Shown in pieces: positions 32,236 through 41,500 of a DNA stretch of 64,000 nucleotides (its first letter is position 1; the number at the start of each line of letters is the position of its first letter). The stretch lies in the NCBI GenBank assembly GCA_017624855.1, contig JAGAMF010000008.1, positions 100,637 to 164,636 on the forward strand. The letters run 5' to 3'. The position numbers and the translations under genes were made by a program. The notes beneath the pieces are model-generated. The model did not search any database. It was not told where the DNA came from and worked only from the letters and a program-made list of their open reading frames with translations. This DNA is from Lachnospiraceae bacterium. Lineage in GTDB: Bacteria > Bacillota > Clostridia > Lachnospirales > Lachnospiraceae.

Positions 32236-33327
32236 ATGAAACAACTTTTCCGTAAACTATACAAATTGATTGTTAATGATGTTAACAGCGAATCGGAATT
32301 GAAAGATTTATCGGTTTTGTTACGATTCCTTTCTCTTTCCTACATTATTTACTATATTTTTGTCGCAATATCCCTGGCTCTTTTGTATTATTACGCCCAT
32401 GCATTTATTGCCTTAATCTGCGCAGGCGCCATAGCCGGATGTTTTGTCAGCACCTACGACAATCATACCCGACTGGCATTTCGGCTCTTCAACATTGTAA
32501 CCATTGCCGGAGCTTCTTATTTTACGCTTGCATCCGGCTGGCATATGAATTTCCAGTGGAATGTACTGATTGCGATTTTGGTACTTTTTTACAGTCTTTC
32601 CATTGAAATGAGCAGGAAACTTCACTATATGAAGTTGCTTTTTACCCTTATCATTGCGTTGGCTGTATTTACCCATATAGCACCGCCTTATAGGGAAGGT
32701 AGCGAGTTATACAGCTTTTTCTTCCAAACCCTGCATGCCTTTTTCTACGGCTTGATGCTTTGTATTCTTGCTTATTGCTATTGCACCAAATTTAACCTTG
32801 CGGAAGCAAAACTTCGACAGTCCAACCAAAAACTGATTGAAATGGCTTCTTTGGATGCTTTGACACAGTTACCCAACCGCCGAAGCATCAACGAACATTT
32901 ATCCATGCTGGTCTATGAAAACGACCGTACCGGCAAGCCTTTCTGTATTGCCATCGGCGATGTGGACTTTTTCAAAAAAATCAACGATAACTACGGTCAT
33001 GATACCGGCGACTATGTATTAACCACTCTTTCCGGTCTTTTTAAGAACATTGTAAAAGGACGCGGCAAGGTTGCCCGTTGGGGCGGTGAAGAATTCCTCT
33101 TCTGTTTCGAAGGTATGAATATCCAGCAGGCTTATGCCGCATTGGAAATCCTCCGTCTCCAGATTGAGAAATACAACTTCACTTTTAAGGACCACACTCT
33201 TAAAATCACCATGACCTTCGGCATTGAAGAATATTCTCAGATTATCGGCCTTGAATCCACCATTTCCAAAGCCGACTCGAAATTGTACGAAGGTAAAAAT
33301 AACGGCAGAAATCAGGTTGTATATTAA
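32236..33327 (+). CDS. Membrane diguanylate cyclase (GGDEF domain)
   Basis: 363 residues. Residues about 28-185 hold five or six membrane helices (for example FLSLSYIIYYIFVAISLALLYYY, VLIAILVLFYSLSIEM, HAFFYGLMLCILAYCYC), then a GGDEF domain from about 200: DALTQLPNRRS, FCIAIGDVDFFKKINDNYGHDTGDYVL, and the active-site loop WGGEEF. The GGEEF form is compatible with activity. An RxxD inhibitory site is not obvious. It should make c-di-GMP at the membrane in response to an unknown signal. Monocistronic with its own terminator; AAAGGGAGG upstream. Confidence 0.93.
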   Translation: MKQLFRKLYKLIVNDVNSESELKDLSVLLRFLSLSYIIYYIFVAISLALLYYYAHAFIALICAGAIAGCFVSTYDNHTRLAFRLFNIVTIAGASYFTLASGWHMNFQWNVLIAILVLFYSLSIEMSRKLHYMKLLFTLIIALAVFTHIAPPYREGSELYSFFFQTLHAFFYGLMLCILAYCYCTKFNLAEAKLRQSNQKLIEMASLDALTQLPNRRSINEHLSMLVYENDRTGKPFCIAIGDVDFFKKINDNYGHDTGDYVLTTLSGLFKNIVKGRGKVARWGGEEFLFCFEGMNIQQAYAALEILRLQIEKYNFTFKDHTLKITMTFGIEEYSQIIGLESTISKADSKLYEGKNNGRNQVVY

Positions 33328-33340
33328 TTTTTACATATAA

Positions 33341-33376
33341 AAACGGACAAGGCAATTTGCTTTGTCCGTTCTTTTT
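33341..33376 (+). terminator. Terminator of the diguanylate cyclase gene
   Basis: AACGGACAA (33342-33350) pairs with TTGTCCGTT (33362-33370), followed by a T-run, 15 bp past the stop. Confidence 0.88.
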
Positions 33377-33400
33377 ATACTATAAAATCAATATTTCCCA

Positions 33401-33889
33401 CTACACTCTTTCATATTTTACAAAAGTATAGGGAATGTCAAAATAGGTCTGTTCTTCGCTTTCTTCGGTAATCTTCCACTCAGCATCCTGATCCAAATTA
33501 GGAAAATGAGCATCTGCTTCGTATTTATGTTCAATCTTTGTTACATATGCCTCGTCGCAATAAGGAAGAAACTGACGATAAATTGTTTCTCCTCCGATAA
33601 TATAAATGCTCTCCTTGGGATACTTTTTGATTTCTTCCAAAGCCTCTTCTATACTGTGAACAATTACCTCACCGTTTAAGCTCTCTCTGTTTTCTTTGGT
33701 TAAAACAATGTTTACTCTGTCCTTTAAAGGCTTGCTTCCGGGAAAAGACTCCAAGGTCTTTCTTCCCATAACCACTACATTCCCTGTGGTTTTTTCACGA
33801 AACATTCTCTGATCGGAAGGAATACGCACCAACAACTCATTTTTGCATCCGATTCCCCAATTTTCATCTACTGCCACAATTAACTTCAT
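33401..33889 (-). CDS. folA: Dihydrofolate reductase
   Basis: Reduces dihydrofolate to tetrahydrofolate; pairs with ThyA, which oxidises the cofactor. 162 residues: MKLIVAVDENWGIGCKNELLVRIPSDQRMFREKTTGNVVVMGRKTLESFPGSKPL, later YIIGGETIYRQFLPYCDEAYVTKI. All are standard DHFR motifs; the acidic residue after W.IG.KN..L is N-E-L-L here with the usual Asp in PSD. The start at 33889 has no close RBS: the GGAGG lies 30 bp upstream and serves a six-codon gene (33893-33913) that ends three bases before this ATG, so translation is probably by reinitiation. Confidence 0.95.
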   Translation of the reverse strand: MKLIVAVDENWGIGCKNELLVRIPSDQRMFREKTTGNVVVMGRKTLESFPGSKPLKDRVNIVLTKENRESLNGEVIVHSIEEALEEIKKYPKESIYIIGGETIYRQFLPYCDEAYVTKIEHKYEADAHFPNLDQDAEWKITEESEEQTYFDIPYTFVKYERV

Positions 33890-33892
33890 AAT

Positions 33893-33913
33893 TTATATTC
33901 GCATGCCCGGCAT
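33893..33913 (-). CDS. Six-codon leader cistron before folA
   Basis: GGAGGAAGC precedes ATG at 33913; the frame reads MPGMRI then TAA, followed by ATT and the folA ATG in the same frame. The leader lies over the palindrome GCATGCCCGGCATGC, which could form a small hairpin. A minicistron ending three bases upstream of the real start usually couples or limits translation. Only sequence supports it. Confidence 0.5.
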   Translation of the reverse strand: MPGMRI

Positions 33914-33949
33914 GCTTCCTCCTTTTATACGATATAGGTTTACATAAAA

Positions 33950-34798
33950 TTATATTGCAATGGGAATATTTTCAACCTGAGGTCCCGTTACATAATTTTC
34001 AACCTTCACATCATTTCTGGTAAACTGATAAAAGTCCTTAATTTCCGGATTCAACCAAAAGGTAGGCGCATCATAAGTGGGACGCTCAATCAATTCCTTA
34101 ATAATAGGAATATGTCTGTCATAAATGTGTGCATCCGCAATTACATGAACCAATTCTCCCACCTTCATGTCGCACACCTGTGCCAGCATATGAAGAAGTA
34201 CGGAATACTGCACTACATTCCAGTTATTTGCTGCCAACACATCCTGGGAACGCTGATTTAAGATACCGTTTAAGGTAAGCTTATCATCACCCGGTTTCTG
34301 GGTTACGTTAAAAGTCATGCTGTATGCGCAGGGATACAAATTCATTTCATGCAAATCCTGATGCACATAAATATTGGTCATAATACGACGGCTGAACGGA
34401 TTGTTCTTCAAATCGTAAATTACACGATCCACCTGATCCATCATACCTTCCTTATACTGATGTTTTACACCCATCTGGTATCCGTATGCCTTGCCGATAG
34501 AACCGTCTGCATCCGCCCATTCGTCCCAGATATGGCTGTGTAAATCATTTACATTGTTGGACTTTTGCTGCCAAATCCAAAGCATTTCGTCCGTTGCGCT
34601 TTTTAACGCGGTTTTTCTTAATGTAATAAGAGGAAACTCTTTGGATAAATCATAACGGTTTACCACACCAAACTTTTTAATGGTGTAAGCGCTTGCTCCG
34701 TCTTCCCATTTGGGTCTGACTTTCTCTCCTTCCGTACTGGTTCCGTTTTCCAAAATATCCTTACACATATCAATAAAAATTTTATCTGCGTAACTCAT
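33950..34798 (-). CDS. thyA: Thymidylate synthase, B. subtilis ThyA/phage phi3T type
   Basis: Makes dTMP from dUMP with methylene-tetrahydrofolate. 282 residues. Features: FPLITLRKTALKSATDEMLWIWQQKSNNVNDL, IWDEWADADGSIGKAYGYQMG, NPFSRRIMTNIY, active Cys in LYPCAYSMTF, NQRSQDVLAANNWNVVQYS, DAHIYDRHIP. The usual PCHxxxQF is PCAYSMTF, as in the B. subtilis/phi3T branch (PCxYET.W). AAAAGGAGG precedes the ATG. GTTTACATAA boxes bracket the gene at 33938-33947 and 34814-34823. It lies 60 bp upstream of folA. Confidence 0.95.
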   Translation of the reverse strand: MSYADKIFIDMCKDILENGTSTEGEKVRPKWEDGASAYTIKKFGVVNRYDLSKEFPLITLRKTALKSATDEMLWIWQQKSNNVNDLHSHIWDEWADADGSIGKAYGYQMGVKHQYKEGMMDQVDRVIYDLKNNPFSRRIMTNIYVHQDLHEMNLYPCAYSMTFNVTQKPGDDKLTLNGILNQRSQDVLAANNWNVVQYSVLLHMLAQVCDMKVGELVHVIADAHIYDRHIPIIKELIERPTYDAPTFWLNPEIKDFYQFTRNDVKVENYVTGPQVENIPIAI

Positions 34799-34853
34799 AG
34801 CATCCTCCTTTTAGTTTACATAATTATATTTCAATGGACTTATACCTTTTTTA

Positions 34854-35480
34854 TTACACATCCGTCTTCATAATGAATGTGCATTCTTTCCTATCTTTTA
34901 TTTTAATTCTTCCACAGGTTGTCTCCACCAATTCATCAATGATTCCCTGTAAAAGTTCTTTCTGCATCTGTAACTCAAAAGTAACAGCCTGCTCATACAA
35001 CGAATTCAAAACCGTGATATTTTTCTGTGCCAGCAGATACTGCACCTTGCCTACATCAGTATAATCAGCTTCCACGGTTAAAATATACCCTTCCGCTTCT
35101 TCTCCGATGACGCTGTTCTCCAAAGCCTGTTTAACGGTCTGGCCGTATGCGCGAATCAATCCGCCGGTTCCCAACAAGGTTCCGCCAAAATATCTGGTCA
35201 CCACTACCACGATATTGCGTACTTCCGAATGTAAAAGAACCTCCAACATGGGAAGTCCCGCGGTCTGCGCCGGTTCCCCGTCGTCATTGCATCGGGTATA
35301 CTGACCGTCTTTACCGATTACATATGCCGAACAGTTGTGCTTAGCATCCCAATATTTCTTTTTTACCCGGTCTATAAAAGCCTGCGCTTCTTCCGGTGTG
35401 TTTACGGAGCAAACAGATGCGATAAAACGCGACTTTTTCTCCACCACCTCGGCACTTCCGGCTTCCAGAAGTATTTTCAT
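34854..35480 (-). CDS. YigZ/IMPACT-family protein
   Basis: 208 residues. The N-terminal domain shows EVVEKKSRFIASVCSVNTPEEAQAFIDRVKKKYWDAKHNCSAYVIG and the IMPACT signature DDGEPAQTAGLPMLEVL, RNIVVVVTRYFGGTLLGTGGLIRAYGQ; the C-terminal DUF1949 domain covers about 135-205. Related proteins bind nucleic acid or the translation machinery, and in yeast regulate Gcn2. The bacterial role is unclear. Divergent from the PBP gene, 55 bp upstream of thyA. Confidence 0.92.
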   Translation of the reverse strand: MKILLEAGSAEVVEKKSRFIASVCSVNTPEEAQAFIDRVKKKYWDAKHNCSAYVIGKDGQYTRCNDDGEPAQTAGLPMLEVLLHSEVRNIVVVVTRYFGGTLLGTGGLIRAYGQTVKQALENSVIGEEAEGYILTVEADYTDVGKVQYLLAQKNITVLNSLYEQAVTFELQMQKELLQGIIDELVETTCGRIKIKDRKECTFIMKTDV

Positions 35481-35636
35481 GATACCACAAACTCCTTTTA
35501 CGGATGATTACCAATACCTTTTTACATACCCGTACAAGCCTGCCGGGTTCATTGCACATTATAACATATTTTATAGGAAAATGAATACTTCTTTCTGAAT
35601 AAAGACTTCTTTTATGTGAACAATATAAGAAAAGCC

Positions 35637-35665
35637 TTTATTTACCATATTTTTTTTGGTATAAT
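35637..35665 (+). promoter_or_regulatory. Promoter of the class A PBP gene
   Basis: TTTATT (35637-35642), 17 bp, TATAAT (35660-35665), giving a leader of about 73 nt. The rest of the divergent gap 35481-35744 shows nothing else. Confidence 0.55.
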
Positions 35666-35744
35666 ATCTTTGTATTATGGCTAATTATGTGCAAATACAG
35701 GTTACTATCGTTTTGCACAATTATATGAAAGGCTGGGTTAATAT

Positions 35745-38360
35745 ATGAATTACAGTTCAAAGGGCATACGCAAAAAACAACAGGCCCTTAACTCAAAAGA
35801 AACAAAGGTCAAAAAGATGGGAAAGGTGTTTTTCTTAAAAGCTCTCTTCGTCTGTACGGTAACCGCCATTATTCTGGTAGGTTGCGTCGGCTTAGGTGCT
35901 TTTGAAGGAATCATCAGTGCCGCTCCGGACATTTCCACACTGGATGTTGTGCCCGACGGATATGCTACCGTGGTTTACGACAGCGAAGGTCACGAAATGA
36001 CCAAGCTGGTAGCGAAGAATTCAAACCGAAGCTATGTAACCATGGATAAAATTCCTCAGGACTTGGCGGATGCATTTGTTGCAATTGAGGACTCCCGTTT
36101 CTACGAACATAACGGTATCGATATCTACGGTATCTTCCGTGCAGGTTTTGAAGCCATAAGAAGCGGCGAATTGACTCAGGGTGCAAGTACCATTACCCAG
36201 CAGTTGTTGAAAAACAATGTATTTGAAGGCTGGGTTGGCGAAGAAGACGATATGGCCAAGATTAAGCGTAAAATTCAGGAACAGTATCTTGCCATGGAAA
36301 TCGAAAAGAAACTGAGTAAAGAAGAGATTCTTGAATTATACATGAATTCCATTAACTTAGGACAGGGTACCTTAGGCGTACAGGCAGCTTCCATGCGTTA
36401 CTTTAACAAGCCCGTATACCAGTTAAACTTATCCGAATGCGCAGTTATTGCCGCCATTACTCAGAATCCTTCCAAATATAACCCCATCTCCCATCCGGAA
36501 GACAATGCGGACCGTCGAGAAAAGGTTCTCGGGGATATGAAGGATCAGGGTTACATTACACAGGCAGAATATGATGCAGCCATGGCCGATGATGTTTACT
36601 CCCGCATTCAGGAGGTCAATAATGAAACCATTACCAATGCGGTTTATACTTATTTTGTTGACGAATTAACAGAACAGGTTATTGAAGATTTACAGGAATA
36701 TTGCGGATATGATTCACAGCAGGCATACCGCATGTTGTACAGTGGCGGACTTAGTATTTTTACCACACAGGATCCTCAGATTCAGGCCATCTGTAATGAA
36801 GTATTTACCAACGAAGATAACTACCCCGCCAATGCCAAATGGTTATTGAGCTACGCTCTCACCATTGAAAAAGCAAACGGCGATTTAGAGAACCATAGTA
36901 CGGAAATGTATCAGGCATATTACAAAGAGCAGAATCCTTCTTTTAATCTTCTCTATGATTCCGAAGAAGATGCCAATGCAGCCATTGAGGCTTACAAAGC
37001 GGCACACATGGAAGAAGGTGATGAAGTAAGGGCCGAAACCATAAGTTTGGTAATCCAGCCTCAGGTATCCATTACCGTACAGGACCAGAGCACAGGTTAT
37101 GTAGTTGCCATGGTAGGCGGCCGCGGTGTAAAAACCGGTAGCCGTACCTTAAACAGAGCAACCAACACCATGCGTCAGCCCGGTTCTACTTTTAAAATAT
37201 TGGCAGCCTACGCACCCGCTATTGATGCCGGCGGCGTATCCTTAACCGATGTATATATGGATGCACCTTTTAATTATAATGACGGCAAGCCCGTAAATAA
37301 CTGGTACGGCGAGAAGTTCCGTGGAATTTGCAATGCCCGTTACGGTATCGAACAGTCATTAAACATTGTTGCGGTAAAAGTAATCACACAGATTACTCCC
37401 CAGCTTGCATTTGATTACCTTCAGAATTTCGGTTTTACAACCTTGGTCGAACGCGAGGTAAAAGATGACGGTCGTGTATTTACCGATGTTACACAGTCTT
37501 CTGCATTGGGCGGCCTCACATACGGCGTAACAAATATGGAATTAAATGCCGCTTATGCTTCTATTGCCAACGGCGGTATGTATATCGAGCCTACTCTTTA
37601 TACAAAGATTCTTGACAGTGAAGGAAATGTACTGATTGATAAAACAGTTCCTGAAAGCCATCGTGTTATTCAAGAAACCACAGCTTACATGCTGACAAGC
37701 GCCATGGTAGATGTTGTTACCGTTGGTACCGGTGGTTCCGTAAACTTCGGCGGCATGGCGATTGCAGGTAAAACAGGTACCACTCAGGGCTACAACGATG
37801 TGTGGTTTGCAGGATATACCCCCTACTACACCGCTACGGTTTGGACCGGTTTTGATAACAACGCCAAGCTTCGAAGTTCTGATGAAAAAGCACTCTCTAA
37901 GACCTTGTGGCGTGCAGTAATGTCCAGAATCCACGAGGACTTGCCCAATAAGGCATTTACAATGCCAAACGGTATTGTTACCACCACAGTATGTAGTCGT
38001 TCCGGTAAATTACCGATTCCTGGCTTGTGTGATAACACATTAACCACAGGCTTGTTTACAACAAGTACAATGCCTGTTGAAGCTTGTGATGTGCATTACA
38101 GCGGAATTATTTGTGAATACAGCGGTTTAATCGCTTGTGAGAATTGTCCTTTTAAAGTAAACGGCATCGCTGAGTTGCCCTTGGTAGAACACCCTTATAT
38201 TCAGAGCGGTTCTCCTACCGTGGTTTCTACCAATATGTGTCCTCATGATGTATCATTTTACTTGGCTCCCGATTATGAGAACATTATTCATAATCAGGCT
38301 ATTGAATTGGAACAGCGCCGACAGGCAGCTGCCGCTGCCGCAGCCGCTCAGGACGGCTAA
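35745..38360 (+). CDS. Class A penicillin-binding protein (glycosyltransferase plus transpeptidase)
   Basis: 871 residues. A cytoplasmic basic start, one membrane helix (about 28-50), a GT51 domain (about 90-270) with EDSRFYEHNGIDIYG, GASTITQQLLKN and NSINLGQGTLGVQAASM, and a transpeptidase domain (about 430-720) with the nucleophile motif STFK in RQPGSTFKILAAY, SLN in IEQSLNIVAV, and KTGTT. The C terminus adds a Cys-rich region (CSRSGKLPIPGLC, CDVHYSGIICEYSGLIACENCP) and an Ala-rich end. It polymerises lipid II and cross-links peptidoglycan outside the membrane. Confidence 0.95.
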   Translation: MNYSSKGIRKKQQALNSKETKVKKMGKVFFLKALFVCTVTAIILVGCVGLGAFEGIISAAPDISTLDVVPDGYATVVYDSEGHEMTKLVAKNSNRSYVTMDKIPQDLADAFVAIEDSRFYEHNGIDIYGIFRAGFEAIRSGELTQGASTITQQLLKNNVFEGWVGEEDDMAKIKRKIQEQYLAMEIEKKLSKEEILELYMNSINLGQGTLGVQAASMRYFNKPVYQLNLSECAVIAAITQNPSKYNPISHPEDNADRREKVLGDMKDQGYITQAEYDAAMADDVYSRIQEVNNETITNAVYTYFVDELTEQVIEDLQEYCGYDSQQAYRMLYSGGLSIFTTQDPQIQAICNEVFTNEDNYPANAKWLLSYALTIEKANGDLENHSTEMYQAYYKEQNPSFNLLYDSEEDANAAIEAYKAAHMEEGDEVRAETISLVIQPQVSITVQDQSTGYVVAMVGGRGVKTGSRTLNRATNTMRQPGSTFKILAAYAPAIDAGGVSLTDVYMDAPFNYNDGKPVNNWYGEKFRGICNARYGIEQSLNIVAVKVITQITPQLAFDYLQNFGFTTLVEREVKDDGRVFTDVTQSSALGGLTYGVTNMELNAAYASIANGGMYIEPTLYTKILDSEGNVLIDKTVPESHRVIQETTAYMLTSAMVDVVTVGTGGSVNFGGMAIAGKTGTTQGYNDVWFAGYTPYYTATVWTGFDNNAKLRSSDEKALSKTLWRAVMSRIHEDLPNKAFTMPNGIVTTTVCSRSGKLPIPGLCDNTLTTGLFTTSTMPVEACDVHYSGIICEYSGLIACENCPFKVNGIAELPLVEHPYIQSGSPTVVSTNMCPHDVSFYLAPDYENIIHNQAIELEQRRQAAAAAAAAQDG

Positions 38361-38391
38361 TACGGCTCATAAAACAGAATATTGATGTGGC

Positions 38392-38422
38392 ATAAGGCTC
38401 CTTTTATAAGGAGCCTTATTTG
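38392..38422 (+). terminator. Terminator of the PBP gene
   Basis: ATAAGGCTCC / GGAGCCTTAT 10-bp perfect stem, 8-nt loop, then T-rich sequence. Confidence 0.82.
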
Positions 38423-38453
38423 TGCCTTAAAATGCGTTTAGAAGGTAAGCATA

Positions 38454-38489
38454 TAAAAAACGGCTGTCCGCTTACACGGACAACCGTTT
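38454..38489 (-). terminator. Terminator of the adhesin operon
   Basis: AAACGGTTGTCCG / CGGACAGCCGTTT (one G-T) on the minus strand, followed by TTTTTTAT, 33 bp past the adhesin stop codon. Confidence 0.88.
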
Positions 38490-38521
38490 CTTCATTTTAC
38501 TTTCGTTTGGTTTGTTGAGGT

Positions 38522-41500
38522 TTACTCCTCATTTTCCATCTTTCTGCGATATACTGTAACGCCTGCAAGACCAATTAAGGAAATTACCATCATTGCAATT
38601 GCAAAAGGCATGTATGAGATATCGCCTGTCTTGGGAGCTTTTACAACGGTTTCATCTGATGTCTTATTAGACTTGGATGTATTATTGCTGTTTGCTCCTC
38701 CGGTAATTACGGGAGTCTTAATTACAATGTCTAATTTGTTTTTACCCGTTGTTACAGTTATCTTGGAAACTGTCTGACTGGGCGGTGTGTAGCCCTGAGG
38801 CACACCCTTAATCACTACCGTATAGTTACCGGTTGTTACGCCGGGTTTGTTAATTGTACCATTACTGTCTGTATAAGCAAGTTCTTTGCTTCCGTCCGGA
38901 TATGTAATTTCAACATATGCGTTAGGTACATTTGTGTTTAAAACTTCATCTTTAACCGTAATGATAAGATCACCGGTTGTATTGGGCTTTGTAGGAACTT
39001 TTACTTCGTGTTCTGTAACATCACCTACACTTACAGGTTTTTCAACTTCTACAGTAGTTGTCTTCTTATTTTCCTCAGTAGGAACAATATGAGAACTGGG
39101 TACTTTTGTAATGGTTACCGTTGTCGGCTTGCCGGGTGTTGATACCGCCCAGTCATCAAGAGTTACCTTACCGTCTGTAGTTGTTTTCACTACCGTTTCA
39201 CCATACTGGTCTGTCACTTCCAAAGTTGTTTTACCGTTAGTTTCATTCGAAAGCACATTATTACTTTCTTCATCTTTAACTGTAATGGTTAATGATGTTG
39301 TATACGCTGCAACAAACTCTTTTTCCACAGTGTCATGCTTTACTACGGTTACAGTTGCACTGTCGCCGTTCTTAGGCATTTTGTAAGGATCGGGAACATA
39401 TGTTACCTTCAGTGTATAGGCTCCAACAGGAAGATCGGTCTTACTAATCATACCGTTCGCATTTGTAACAAAATAATCAGTGCCACCATCTTTGATGATA
39501 TTCCCCTTGCTATCTGTAATCTGAACTTGCGCGCCCGGAATCGGTGTTGTTGTTCCATCTTCCACGATGGTTGCTTCCAGGTTACCAAGAGCATCTACAT
39601 AGAAATCTGCGCTTTCTTCACGGCTACCTGCTTTTAATTCCACATTCAACTTATTGGGTTTAATTGTTTCGCTTACGATTGCATATTTCTTATCACCATT
39701 TGGTGCGGGAGGCGCAGTAATCTCTGCAGTATATGTACCGTCTTTCAAATCTTCGTAATACACCTTACCAGATACATTAGTAGTCTGAGAACCACCAATA
39801 ACATTATCTTCTGAATCTTTTAATGTTACGGTTGCACCCGTAATCACATCGTCGTCCGTTCCGTATTCGTATACGGTAATTACCACTTTACCGGAAAGAG
39901 GAAGCTTATATTCTTTGTTAACGGGGTTATGGGAATCCACTGTCACATCATATACTTTATTATCCGGCATATCATATCCATCGGGAACAGACTTGATTTC
40001 AACCGTATAATTTCCAACAGGCACCTTATCAAATGTAACTTTACCATTGCTGTCAGTAGTGCCTTCTCCAACTACAACACCATTGCTGTCTTTCAACACA
40101 ACATCCGCTCCGGTAATCATTTCATCTCCGGCTTTGTTTGTAACAGTAACATTGATGGTTCCAGCTGCTTCCAATACATAATTGATTACAGTGGTTTCAC
40201 CTGCTACAACTGCCTTGGTCTGAGTTGCGGTATTGTCTGCCATACCAGCCACCAATGTATATCCGGCAGGAATGGTAAGTACTGTTGTATAGTTACCTGC
40301 GGGCAGGTCTGTTTTATTAAGCTTCAATGCGTCTAAGTTATTAAATGTTTCCGTTGTGGAAGCACCACTTAAAGGTACATATTTAATTTCTACGCTATTT
40401 GTAAATACCGGATTATTACTCAAGTTTTCCGGTGTTTCATCCTTCAAGTACACATTGACCCGCAAATTACCCAAATTATTCTGTGCATTATCAACTTCTT
40501 TTACTTCGAATATTATGGTATCTCCGCTAACGGTTACATCTGCATCTTGGGTTGTGGTACTCGGTAATACATAATTGCCGGGAACCTGTTCAAGAGTTAC
40601 CTTGTAATCGCCAACAGGAAGTGTATTGGTAACTGTATTAACAAATTCAAATGAATTATCTACCAAACTAACAGGATTACCTTTTTCATCCTTCACATTG
40701 ATTTTAATCTCTGCTCCGGTAACAGGAACAAATACATCACCGACTTTCTTTACGATTTCTACAGTTAATGTACCTGTCTGCTTTGTCAATTCAAATAACA
40801 CAGCAGGATCATTCGCACCGCTGGCAATAGTTTTACCCTGTGTATCAGCACCTACAAGGTCCCATGTGTCTGCAATTGCATCCGCATCAATCACAACATC
40901 ATACTCTCCGGGAGCAATGCCGGTAAATGTTACATTTCCGGTAGAATCCACTTCCGCATCCCTTATCGCATCACTGACAGACTCACCATCTTTTACAAGG
41001 TAAACTGTCGCACCTGCGATGGGATTCGGTGTATCTTTCTCTCTAACTTGTATTTCGAGAGTACCTGTCTGAGTCAATTCTATTGTTTGTCTTCCCGTGT
41101 CATTCTTCGGAACATTCACTATTATCGGTGAAGTAGGCACTACATAATCCTTACCTTCAGGCACCTTAGAAACTTCCACAGTATAATCACCGGTAGGCAA
41201 ATTATTTACAGTTACCTTACCGTCGTTACCGGTAGTAACTTCATCAATTTTCTGATCGCCCTTCTTAATGACAACGGTAGCTCCGCTAACAGGAGCATCT
41301 GTAGCCTCATCAACTACGGTAACTTCTAAATTACCGATAGCGTCTACCGTAAATTTTACTTTTGTTTCTGCACCCTCTGTAACGGCCGCATCAATTGAAC
41401 CGGGAGTTGCAGTATCTGTTGTTACATCAACAACCTCTGCCTTAATTGTTTTCCAACCGTCAGGTGTTTCAATTTCAATGGTATATGTTCCCACGGGAGC

